Positions 51,230-60,703 of a DNA stretch of 64,000 nucleotides are shown here, one piece after another (positions within the stretch are counted from its first letter, which is position 1; the number at the start of each line of letters is the position of its first letter). This stretch comes from Xestospongia muta (Eukaryota > Porifera > Demospongiae > Haplosclerida > Petrosiidae). Made by a program: the position numbers and the translations under genes. The stretch is taken from the NCBI GenBank assembly GCA_963693285.1, contig OY848917.1:22574245-22638244 (forward strand), given 5' to 3'. Below the pieces are notes generated by a model. The model was not told the origin of the DNA. It made no database searches and saw only the letters and a list, made by a program, of their open reading frames with translations.

Positions 51230-51328
51230 AATGGCCAAACTGCTTTGTACATTGCATCTAAGGAAGGCAATAATGAATGTGTTCAGTTTCTCCTTAAAAA
51301 CAGTGCTAACCCTGACATTGCTGATTAT
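51230..51328 (+). CDS. Ankyrin repeat exon, first of a duplicated pair
   Basis: A 99-bp, phase 0 exon encoding NGQTALYIASKEGNNECV, a standard ankyrin helix pair, then QFLLKNSANPDIADY. Acceptor CATAG, donor GTAAGT. An identical exon sits at 52176-52274, so two identical repeats would be adjacent in the protein. In the family TALHxAA/S and EGN..CVQ/V motifs mark helices 1 and 2. Confidence 0.88.
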
Positions 51329-51754
51329 GTAAGTTGTGACATACATTTATGCTTTATTCATTAAATAAGATTGATATAGAACATATGTTATGTCCTAAAA
51401 CATTTTAACCAACTTACTCAAAACATTATTATAGAAAGTAGGTGCACAATTGATTAGATACATTTTTAGAGCTTTCTTAAAAAATAGCTCTGATTTCAGT
51501 CAGTTTCACTCACTGTAGATTCACTTCCATTAGAAAGTAAAGTGGAACAAAGTCTCTTTAAATGCAGGCTTAGATGTTTGTATATTAAGAATATATGGAT
51601 GAGTTGAGCTTTTTTCAAAATGTCTAATTCTCATTACTTCAAAAATATTCTACCAATGTTTTAATTGGTACAAAATTATTATTATTGGTTTGTGACATGA
51701 TAATTAACTGGTTTAAATACATACAAAATGCTTTCAAATTTAGGTATAAATGAA

Positions 51755-52140
51755 GCAACGAGTAATACCATTTGTTATCTGTTTGTGTTCTGATGAACTA
51801 GTATTAATTAATTTTGTTCAAACTATACAGTCCTCAATGGTAATCTGTGATTTATCCTTTTGAGTAGAAGAGGCTTTACTACTAGATTTAACTTCCTGAT
51901 ATTGCTCTGGGTGGTTGTTTGATGTAGAGATGTTTGGTATCACAATACAGTTCCCACAAAGAATAATATTTGAGTTGTTATTTACTGTCTATTCCTCTTT
52001 GGTTCTACTAAAGAGTTGACTTCTTCAAATTGACATCCAACTTGTCTTCTGTTCATTGGTTTCCAACGGTTAGAGTGGATTGTTTCTGTGAGACATTGCA
52101 TTGTGCCTTTTATTAGCTGGGTTTCTTTGTTTTGGTCAAA
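51755..52140 (-). pseudogene. Copied fragment of the hAT transposase relic
   Basis: About 385 bp almost identical to 46767-47149, including the minus-strand BED-finger remnant (CGNC, TSNNHPEQ) and SQITIEDC region. It lacks the downstream part of the relic (46530-46766). No target-site duplication or terminal repeat is seen at its edges, so it did not arrive as a complete transposon. A local copying event is more likely. Confidence 0.8.
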
Positions 52141-52175
52141 AATTACTTGTTGTTTGTCCTTTTACATTTACATAG

Positions 52176-52274
52176 AATGGCCAAACTGCTTTGTACATTG
52201 CATCTAAGGAAGGCAATAATGAATGTGTTCAGTTTCTCCTTAAAAACAGTGCTAACCCTGACATTGCTGATTAT
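52176..52274 (+). CDS. Ankyrin repeat exon, second of a duplicated pair
   Basis: Identical over 99 bp to 51230-51328, with the same acceptor (CATAG) and donor (GTAAGT), phase 0. If both are spliced in, the protein gains one extra copy of this repeat; if one is skipped, the frame is still kept. The flanking intron copies differ by only a few bases, so the duplication is recent. Confidence 0.85.
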
Positions 52275-52931
52275 GTAAGTTGTGACATACATTTATGCTT
52301 TATTCATTAAATAAGATTGATATAGAACATATATTATGTCCTAAAACATTTTAACCAACTTACTCAAAACATTATTATAGAAAGTAGGTGCACAATTGAT
52401 TAGATACATTTTTAGAGCTTTCTTAAAAAATAGCTCTGATTTCAGTCAGTTTCACTCACTGTAGATACACTTCCATTAGAAAGTAAAGTGGAACAAAGTC
52501 TCTTTAAATGCAGGCTTAGATGTTTGTATATTAAGAATATATGGATGAGTTGAGCTTTTTTCAAAATGTCTAATTCTCATTACTTCAAAAATATTCTACC
52601 AATGTTTTAATTGGTACAAAATTATTATTATTAGTTTGTGACATGATAATTAACTGGTTTAAATACATACAAAATGCTTTCAAATTTAGGTATAAATGAA
52701 GCAACGAGTAATACCATTTGTTATCTGTTTGTGTTCTGATGAACTAGTATTAATTAATTTTTACAAAATTATTATTATTGGTTTGTGACATGATAATTAA
52801 CTGGTTTAAATACATACAAAATGCTTTCAAATTTAGGTATAAATGAAGTAATTATAATTGTCATGTTTTAATCTGAAATAAATAGAATGTCAATTGCTAC
52901 AGTTTACTGGAAATAAATTTTATTTTTTTAG
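52275..52931 (+). other. Intron with partial third copy of duplicated segment
   Basis: It holds the intron half of copy two (to about 52700), a short hAT piece (52700-52759), the partial third copy (52760-52851) and about 80 bp of original sequence before the T-rich acceptor TTTTTTTAG at 52923-52931. Confidence 0.75.
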
Positions 52932-55007
52932 GTTGGTGATACACCCCTTCATGCTGCTTGCAAGGGTTGTTATGGTGATGTTGTGAAATCCCTTTTGTCA
53001 TCTGGAAAGGTCAACCCAATGGCTAAAAACCGACGTAATCAAACAGCCATGGAACTTGTTTATCGTGACAATAAAATTCGCTTCAGTATTTTAAAGATGT
53101 TTGAGCCATTTGAGCAATGTCGAAAAGACTTTCCTGTAGAATCTTACAGCAAAGTCTTTTTTTGTGGTAACACTGGTGCAGGTAAAAGTTCGCTTGCAGC
53201 AGTCATTATGGAACGGGCTAAGAAGCCACCTAACTACAAGTTTGACGCATCTGATCCTATTCCAGTAGATTTACTTACTACTGGGATTAATGCACATACC
53301 TTTTCAAGTCATGAAGTGGGAAACATTGTCCTTTATGATCTTGCAGGGCATAAGGAATATTACAGTAGCCATGCAGCAATTCTTGAAAATCTCATGCTAA
53401 GCACTCCTGCTGTTTTTGCGATACTTTCTAAGATGACCAACGATCTCCACACGATTAAATGTGATTTATATTACTGGTTCAATTTTATAAAGAATGTCAG
53501 TCTTCAGTTATCAAGCTCAAGGCCATCTCAAATACTTGTCATTGGAAGTCGACTTGATGAGATGACTGATGGTTGTGAGGAAATTTCAAAAGTAGTTGAT
53601 GAAGTTGCTAAAAAAGCTGATCATTCACAAGAATATGGTGGGTTCCTACCTATGGAATGTCATCGTCCTGGTGGAAAAGGTGTCAAGAAGTTTGTTTCTA
53701 TGCTTTCTTATAGCTGTATGGCTGTACTTGATCGATCTGATAAAATTAGTTTCTACTGCCATGTTCAATTCTCGTTTTTGCAATTGCTTCGAATCAAAGA
53801 AAATATTATAGCTATTAGCCTAAGGAAGCTATGTGCCATATTAAGAGAGTGTGATGACCCTTCACTTCCTTCAGAAAGGTTAGTCTTGTTGCAATTTCTA
53901 ACCACTTTAAGTGACAAAGGTCTCATTTTATTCATTAAAAATGAGGATGATGCTCAAAGTTGGGTAGTTATTGACAAGGCTACTCTTCTCACTGAAGTCA
54001 ATGGTGTCCTTTTTGCTCCAAAGGAAATTGAGCATGTCCATCAAGATATTGCTAGTAATACTGGCATTGTGCCTATGTCTATTCTGAAAAAATTATTTCC
54101 AGAGCACGATATTCGTATGTTAATTGGGTTCCTTAAAAGTCTTCAGTTCTGTCATGTTTTAGAATCTAATACACTACAAATGTTCAAAACCAATATATCA
54201 GCTTCAATTTCTCTGCCATCAGATGAGCTGTTATTTTTTCCATCCCTCATTCATGCTAATCCCCCTGCTGATATTGAAATAGAAAATGGGTTGGGATGGT
54301 GCCTCTGGTGTCCTGATCCTAACCAATTCCTCTCAACACGATTTCTTCATCTTCTCCTTTTTAGCCTTTCCTACATTTTTTGTTTTCCACGTTATAATAG
54401 AGCTGGAGAATTTGCTACTGATCCACAAATCCTAATGTTAGCTCGTTGTTGTGATGTATGGACGAACGGCATTTATTGGAAGAATGACGATGATGAAGTT
54501 GAGGTTATTGTTGAAGTGACAGAGCACTATCGTTGCGTTACAGTAGTTACATCAATGAATGACATTGAAAATAGCCATGATGTTTTCAATAATGTTATTA
54601 AGATAGTATTAACATTGAAAAGTCAGATGCATTCATTTGAATGTGAGGAGTATCTCATTTCCCCTAGTGACATAGGGCAAGCTCGCAGTCTTCCTGTCCG
54701 AGAACGCACACTTTATAATATCAAAAGTGTTGCTCGATCAGTGCTTGCAAAAGGTAATGTTACAGACGACAAAGACACCAAGACGACAAGCATTGAAGAG
54801 ATTGTGGGATCTCATGATCCTTTTATTTGTATTGCTCCTTCAGTGACAAGGGCACTTTTCAATGCTGACCTACCACTTCAATATAACCATCTTCAACACA
54901 TAATGGAAAGGTGTTCTTTTTTCTCGTCATCACCCTTATTATTAAGTCACATGTCAGTAAAGGAACGTTGTAGTCAACTTAGTGTGTTTGCTGGACGTAA
55001 TCCTTTG
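52932..55007 (+). CDS. Main exon: last ankyrin repeat, Roc-like GTPase and COR-like region
   Basis: A 2,076-bp phase 0 exon (692 codons). Codons 1-33 form the last full ankyrin repeat (GDTPLHAACKGCYGDVV), followed by a cap (RRNQTAMEL). A P-loop GTPase follows: Walker A GNTGAGKSS at 53166-53192 (codons 79-87), then DLAGHKEYY at 53337 (codon 136), equivalent to the switch 2 DxxG, and IGSRLDE at 53541, where the usual NKxD is SRLD. After about codon 290 the pattern LLQFLTTLSDKGLILFI, WVVIDKATLL and LLFFPSLI resembles the COR domain of Roco proteins. The same order (ANK, Roc/COR, Death) is known in DAPK1, where the kinase precedes it; no kinase is in the window. The frame stays open through the donor GTAAGT at 55008, then stops at 55017. 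Confidence 0.93.
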
Positions 55008-55107
55008 GTAAGTGTATGATAGTTTGGTCATACAATAAATCTAATGTCATGAATCATACTTTACCGCATTTCGTACTGGATCATACTTATACCTCATTCC
55101 CTTATAG
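55008..55107 (+). other. Short intron (100 nt)
   Basis: GTAAGT to TTATAG. The upstream frame would stop 10 bases into this intron, so intron retention would end the protein before the death domain. Confidence 0.85.
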
Positions 55108-55174
55108 GATCTTGCTTGTCCTCCATTAAACGAATGCAAGATTGAAAGTATATCTGAGCAATTTCACTTTAAAG
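55108..55174 (+). CDS. Linker exon of ANK-Roc/COR-Death gene
   Basis: A 67-bp exon, phase 0 in and phase 1 out, encoding about 22 residues (DLACPPLNECKIESISEQF) between the COR-like region and the death domain. Acceptor TTATAG, donor GTTTGT. No domain is recognised. Support comes from splice signals and from the matching phase of the next exon. Confidence 0.75.
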
Positions 55175-55749
55175 GTTTGTGTATAGTGTTAGTAGCTCCT
55201 TGTTTTATTAAATAATATCTCCTATTAGTGTCTGAAAGGTTAGATGAGACATCTAATCTGGGTGAGTTTGAAAATTATTAAGCAGTTTTACACAATTATT
55301 TTATTTTAACACACATACAACTCCCTTGTCTTTTTAATGTAAAAGTCCTTATACACAAGTTGCATGCTATCATTATGAAATAAATGGATTTTTGACTTAA
55401 TTAATTGTATTGACATGGTTAAATTGACTAATTTTGACATTGTTGTATCAACCCCTATATACTATCTAAGAATAATGTAGAAAATTATTTAACTTGCAAA
55501 TCCATTCCTAATTCCATTGCAAATCCATTCCTAATTCAATTTGGATAAATCCCGTTTGCTCTTTTCTAAAACACACTAATTCAGCTAGTGTCTTGCTTAA
55601 AAAATAGTTTAATATGCACATTTCAGAAGCTTGTTTGCTTAGTAAGGTTAACAGCAACAGATCATAAACTCTTTTTGAGCTGCACTAACTCTATTAAAGT
55701 AACTGTACTAACAAAATAAATATATAGTATATTCTATACTTTGTCACAG
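55175..55749 (+). other. Intron before the death-domain exon
   Basis: A 575-bp AT-rich intron ending in TGTCACAG. Near 55496-55542 a sequence of about 20 bp (CAAATCCATTCCTAATT type) is directly repeated. Nothing else is seen. Confidence 0.75.
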
Positions 55750-56025
55750 ATTCAGAACCAAAGAAACATGTTCTGTTAGAGTTTCTGTCTTCAGTTTCTT
55801 CTAAATGGTATGTAATCGGTGGTCTACTTGGAGTCGATGATAATACTCTTGATGGCTTGCTTGCTAAAGATTATGATGATCAAATGAAGTTGTCAAAAAC
55901 ACTTCAGATTTGGCTCAATAACCGACCAACCCCAACTACTTGGAGAAAGATCATCAAGATTATGGAAGGACCTCTTCAAAATAAGTCATTGGCTGCTGAG
56001 ATTAGACAGTATCTCATGAAAGGAG
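55750..56025 (+). CDS. Death-domain exon of ANK-Roc/COR-Death gene
   Basis: A 276-bp exon, phase 1 in and phase 1 out, with 92 residues. It fits a death domain: LLEFLSSVSSKWYVIGGLLGV (helices 1-2 with the usual Trp), then DDQMKLSKTLQIWLNNRP (helices 3-4) and TTWRKIIKIMEGP followed by SLAAEIRQYL (helices 5-6). In animals death domains pair with other death domains in apoptosis and innate immune signalling. The acceptor is TGTCACAG and the donor GTACAA. Two different downstream exons match its outgoing phase. Confidence 0.87.
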
Positions 56026-56436
56026 GTACAATTATTCCCCATCTCTCATAATATTATGTAGAGGATTTTATGTCCTTGTATAATTGCTGACCCCATTAGC
56101 TTGTCTATGTGGCAGAATTGTTTGGACCTCCAAAGTATAGGGTCATGTTTGTTTTGTTGTGCTATCTCTACAACTGCTAAAATACAACTGACTTAATATA
56201 TTTGTTAAAATCAATAGTTGTAATAATTTTTGGAATTAGTATTTATACAAAATTGTGTACAGACTTATACTGGTAGAGTTAGTAATAGCATAGTGGTTCT
56301 AGTTTGTACCATTGATTTATGCTACAACTTGATACAACACATTGACCAACATATCCATGAATCTCACATTGTCTTGGTCTTGTCCACTTTGTATTAAATT
56401 TAATGGCCTTTTGTTTTACATCTCAATTCTTTCTAG

Positions 56437-56477
56437 ATGTGGGAGGTACATTTACTGGATCTCATGCAACTCAGTAA
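56437..56477 (+). CDS. Possible alternative terminal exon (short 3' end)
   Basis: After the acceptor TTCTAG at 56431-56436 a phase 1 exon would add 13 residues (DVGGTFTGSHATQ) and stop with TAA at 56475-56477. This would give a protein ending just behind the death domain. No polyadenylation signal AATAAA is seen close by, so this could be a chance fit. It competes with the exon at 58750. Confidence 0.4.
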
Positions 56478-58749
56478 TGACTGCTAAATCCAAGAGGTAT
56501 AATTAATTCTTATACTTCCTTAAAAAGATACATAATATTAGATATATCATGTTAATGATAGCTATTTCAATTAATGTATGACCAGATTTTACCATTTTTC
56601 CTTTGTTTTATTACAGGTATTCCTCAAATTTTTCCTAATTGTTTTTCTTTGTAAACTAAAGTGGTTCATTGTCTATACATTGACATTTTGACACTTTTAA
56701 TTACATAGTATATAATAACAGTAATTAAGTATAATTATATAGATTCTTGGAATTTGTATTACCTTTGAATTTGTTTACATCAAAATTTAAAATCCATGTG
56801 ACTTTGATAACAATGTAAATGTTTGTAGTAAAATTTTTTGCATGTCTTTTGGCAAATAGAGCATTCATGGGAACCTTATAGCTGAAGTTAGGTTCATATT
56901 CCTGGGCCTCACATCCTACCCGCAGGGGGGAGGAGCTGGCTACGCGAGACTATGTTGCTTACAGATGAAAATGAAATATCCTTGGTTCACTTCTAGGTTA
57001 TTTTGGTATATAATGTAAGAACTGAGAATATGGCAGTCACCTATGCCAGCTGTGTTTCACTGCCAGAACTTGGTAAATGAAGTTAAGCCTTGGATTTAGT
57101 GCAAAATGAACAACTAACCTGAGACTCGTATATCTCTTCCTACCCTACAAGGGATATGTTTTGATTTAAATCAATTGATCAACTTGTCTCTGCTGTACAA
57201 ATATGAGTGGGCAACTGCCATATCATAGTTTTATTACCTCCTACTCATTGTGATAAGTTTGATAGACGATTTGTTAGGATTGTAAGAACTTGAAATACAT
57301 GCTAAATGCAAAGTATAGATATTGCTGAGTTATATTATAACAAAGTAGTCATTGCCCCAAGCCTTCACTGTGGCCTTGCTATATTATATGGACTGCATAG
57401 CGATAAGCATTGGAGGCATTGTAAGTATTGTGAACAAATAAAAGCCAATAATATCCAAACAGCAAGATCACAAAAAAATTAACAATAAATTAAGGGGTCT
57501 TGGAATATTACCAACAACATCCATTTAAGTCGTAGCAAATTTGTCAATTTGACTGAGAGATTTAAACAAAATTCAGACAAACACTTGTCACAGGCTAGAT
57601 TGAAATTAAAAGATGGTATTAGTAAATATCAAAATAAATCATTGTTACGTCAAACAAGAGAAATTATATGTCAACCCATCACACCTAAGACAGTTTTCTT
57701 TATAATATTCCAAAGTGTGCTAGTACGTCTTTTGTAGATTTGCTCAAAGACTTACAAACTAAACATGATCTGGAACTTCACTTCAATCCGAGCGGTGCAT
57801 TCAATTGGAATGAAAAAGTCATCCAACAAGTCATACCCAGACCATCAAAGTCTAAATAATCTTTAGAATAGTTTTTTATTGTACTGGTTAATGTAAGTTA
57901 AAATTCCAAGTTTATTGTACTGAAGTAGGTGTTTTATCAATGTTCTTTAAGTGGTAGGAGTTTCTTTACTTTGATCTGTCAAAAATTTCAAAATACGCAT
58001 TTCAGTTACCCCTTTAAGTAGGCAATAAACAGCAGGCAAAAAACGAGTAGCCAAACCCTGTATAAACCCGAAAGAGCTATCATGTAATTGTCATACATTC
58101 TCTTCCACTTATTAACAGATTTGCTAAGAGTTTGTATGTGTTATAACATGATGAACTGCTAAATCACATGTGGAAATTTAAATTTGGCAACTTGCAAAGC
58201 ATAAATAACAGATTATTATTATTATTATTATTATTGTTTTTGAAAGGTACTGGCACTGAATAGAGGTAGCCTGGCAAGGCTGGCCCCTTTAACACAAACC
58301 CAAATGCAATGAGAAAGGACAAACAAGCCTTATTTCAGTAGGAAACCTCTAAAGAATAATTTGTTTGCAGATCTTGCATTAGATCTAAGCAGTTTACAGC
58401 CACACCCAATTATAGAATGTTTTTCAGGCACAGGTTCAATAGGCTGAAGTTTCACAGGAATGTCGGTGAAGATACTTACTATGTGTGCACTACCAGACCT
58501 TTTTAAGCAAAGGGGCTGGCTTTGTCGGGCTAGACCAGAGCTGTGAATATGTGGCAAAAATATTTCATAATTTTCTAAATTTGCCTTATTACCAAATGAA
58601 AGTCTCCCTATACCGTACAGTTGTATAGCCCTAATGTGTACAGGACTGTAAAGCATATACAATAATTAGTGTACATCACATAAGTAGACTTAACCAATGA
58701 TTTATAAAAGTGTTTTTCTATTTTTAACTTCTATTGATGTCACTTTCAG
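56478..58749 (+). other. Intron or intergenic stretch with mixed old repeats
   Basis: Mostly AT-rich non-coding sequence. 56900-56960 is a GC-rich island with GCTGGCTACGCGAGACTA, likely the end of an interspersed repeat. 57549-57850 shows a short plus-strand coding-like stretch (TERFKQNSDKHLSQARLKLK, later HFNPSGAFNWNEKVIQQV) broken by a frameshift, possibly a mobile element relic that I cannot name. 58214-58236 is an (ATT)n run. A 110-codon minus-strand frame at 58330-58662 has no recognised motif. Confidence 0.5.
57549..57858 (+). pseudogene. Unidentified coding-like relic
   Basis: The sequence composition here is less AT-biased and codon-like. One frame gives about 62 residues rich in Lys, Gln and Ser, and after a shift a second frame gives LLKDLQTKHDLELHFNPSG and a tail ending with stop codon TAA at about 57858. 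Upstream, 57355-57440, a frame with HWRHCKYCEQIK hints at a zinc-binding segment. I do not recognise a family. A transposon remnant is the simplest reading. Confidence 0.3.
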
Positions 58750-59019
58750 ATAAATCAAATGATGAAACAAGTGATGAAGAGGAGGCTGACACCATTGTCT
58801 CACCTGAAGATGAAGAAGAGGACAAGGTCTCTTTATTAATGGATGAAGAAGAATCTAGTCAACATCCTGACTCTCAACCAATGTTTGTGTCCATCAGTTT
58901 AGATTTAACTTTTGAAGATCACCATATGAACACAGCTGATAATGATAGTATAATTGATTTATCTCGTGATAGTATAACTGATGATATTGCCAAAGGAAAG
59001 GCTGTAAAGCATCAACTAA
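58750..59019 (+). CDS. Acidic exon (long 3' end) of ANK-Roc/COR-Death gene
   Basis: A 270-bp exon, phase 1 in and out, open throughout, with acceptor CACTTTCAG and donor GTAAGA. It encodes 90 residues very rich in Asp, Glu and Ser (DETSDEEEAD, SPEDEEEDK, MDEEESSQ), likely a disordered tail. No known domain is seen. Phase matches the death-domain exon. An in-frame ATG lies just upstream at 58737, so a separate small gene is possible, but a good acceptor between that ATG and the body favours an internal exon. Confidence 0.68.
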
Positions 59020-59504
59020 GTAAGACTATTTGACATATATATTCTTGTGACATGGTACCACAGAAATTGAAAGTGCAGACAAAGCTCTTAGACTTGATAA
59101 AGTGATATCATAGTATATTCTGGTGTGATTGTCAGTAAACACCAAAGGCACAAACTAGTATATTCATGATCATGAGAAGTATGAAAATCACTTTGAACTT
59201 TTATGGTATTAATCCACAAATGCAGTACATACCCAGTTGCAACTTGAGTCAAGCTCACAAGTCACCTGTGAGTTAACTTGTTTGAAGTCTTTCTTCCACA
59301 TGGAAAGCATGTTAGTCAGACTTTTACTTTTCTCACATGAGTATCCTGACATTGCATGCAACATCACACATGAGTATACTAACATCACTTGTGAAGATAG
59401 AGCCATGGACACATGTACTAACTAGTATATTTACGTTTGAGGTACATGTGACTCACAAGTTTGACATAAGTTATAATTGGTATGTACTGTATGCTATTCC
59501 CCAA

Positions 59505-59559
59505 CCACATGGACTTTATTGCTGACACTCACTATGTATTAGCAATAAAGTTCATGTGG
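59505..59559. repeat. Inverted repeat (19-bp arms, 17-nt loop)
   Basis: CCACATGGACTTTATTGCT is followed after 17 bases by AGCAATAAAGTTCATGTGG, its reverse complement at 18 of 19 positions. It could form a hairpin or be the core of a small foldback element. Confidence 0.85.
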
Positions 59560-59842
59560 TTTGTCAATAGTCTATTTATAATTATTATTATGTATTGTGC
59601 TGCAAATGAGAGTCCACCTTCTTAGCCTAACATTAGGTCATGTGTAAAATGTTCAAGTCAACCTTGATTGCAAGGTTTTAGATGTTATAAACCTCTCACA
59701 ACTCTTCTGTTAATACTTTTGAGTTAACAATGTGGTATTGTCTAATTTGATAATTCAGTTTAAAGTACTTGAGTGAAACAATTCTAGTCTTTAATAATAT
59801 TCTTTTTAAACAAATAAACTTTCAATTTCCTGAATACTACAC

Positions 59843-60066
59843 TGTGGAGTAGGAACAGGGGGGCAGGGGGCAGCTGCCCCCCACTCCAATATTGAATCTG
59901 GGGAGGCATTGTCCCCCAAACTTATAGTTCAGCATGTATGCATAGTGCTGTTACATTTAAACAAAACTAAATATATAATTTATTTTAATTGATTAAATAT
60001 CAATTTTGTTTTGTAAATCATTTTGGGCTGCCCGCCCAATAAAATTTTCTTTTCTATCCCACTGCT
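59843..60066. repeat. Probable interspersed repeat with GC-rich palindrome
   Basis: A stretch beginning near TGTGGAGTAGGAAC and ending near CTATCCCACTGC, with a perfect 16-bp palindrome GGGGGCAGCTGCCCCC at 59866-59881 and later CCGCCC. Its composition contrasts sharply with the AT-rich surroundings. I infer an inserted element, but copies elsewhere are needed as proof. Confidence 0.45.
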
Positions 60067-60620
60067 ACATGTACTAATTGTGGATTTCCAGTATACTTTT
60101 TGGTGTTGGACTCATATTATTTTGGCTTTCTATCTATTGAAGTCTGTAGACTGAAATATAATCTGTAATCTATCACTTTAAAATTAATATTCATAGGTGG
60201 CATATCTTTTGTGTCCTATCTTTGAGCTTGTGATATAATAGTTAATAGGGGTAAAAAGGGAAAGCTTTATGTTACACAACGGTACTGAAATTATCTTTCT
60301 TAGAACACAGGGAGGTTGGCATGCTATGAATCTTGATGGAGTATGCTCATGCACTTTAAGATTTACATGCAAAGTCTTTCATTCATTGGGTGTACAAAGA
60401 AGGGAAAGTTGAGGAAACTTATATATTATATAGTAGGTGAACTTGGTCTGGGAAGAAATTAATATTTAGTACATACTTAGCCAGCCCTCAGTTTACACTA
60501 TACTGCATTTTAAGAAGCCATTTTCATTGAACAGGCTATAACTGTACTGTAAATGTTCTGTAATACTTTATACATAATCATATATGAAAATTTGAAAACA
60601 TATCTTCCTGTACTTTTCAG

Positions 60621-60703
60621 GGTATCTAACTGAAGCAATGTTGGAGGAGACATTTGATTCATTTTGTGCAGAATCACATCACTTTGGAATTTTTTTGCAA
60701 TGA
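60621..60703 (+). CDS. Terminal exon (long 3' end) of ANK-Roc/COR-Death gene
   Basis: The acceptor TACTTTTCAG is followed by a phase 1 exon encoding RYLTEAMLEETFDSFCAES and a few more residues, with TGA at 60701-60703. With the 58750 exon the frame is closed cleanly (67+276+270+83 bases = 232 codons after the main exon, stop included). No known domain is seen. A downstream GTAAAA could be a donor in the 3' untranslated region. Confidence 0.62.

Larger units (their letters stand above)
51195..52851 (+). repeat. Mosaic duplication: exon copy plus transplanted hAT fragment
   Basis: The segment 51195-51755 (ankyrin exon and intron) recurs at 52141-52700. Between the copies, 51755-52140 is a near-identical copy of 46767-47149, the hAT relic, in the same orientation. 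Copy two runs on into about 55 bp of the same hAT sequence and then, at about 52759, into a third partial copy of the intron (52760-52851, matching about 51670-51755). Junctions share only a few bases (AAG at the left hAT edge, AAA at the right). The order fits repeated template switching during repair. Confidence 0.85.
59020..60620 (+). other. Intron with foldback and GC-rich repeat
   Basis: A 1.6-kb non-coding stretch. It contains an inverted repeat at 59505-59559, a GC-rich interspersed repeat at about 59843-60066 (listed separately), and AT-rich filler. Overlapping short open frames on both strands at 59209-59525 reflect inverted CACATGAGT-type motifs and are not called. It ends with TACTTTTCAG. 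Confidence 0.6.

Noticed and set aside
53596..53811. 71-codon plus-strand frame inside the main exon
   Set aside because: Out-of-frame shadow of the GTPase coding sequence.
58330..58662. 110-codon minus-strand frame
   Set aside because: No recognisable domain, no splice or start context; GC-mixed repeat-like sequence. It may be a mobile element piece but nothing supports it.
59209..59525. Overlapping 62-67 codon frames on both strands
   Set aside because: Produced by inverted CACATGAGT/ACTTGTG-type motifs; no protein motif.
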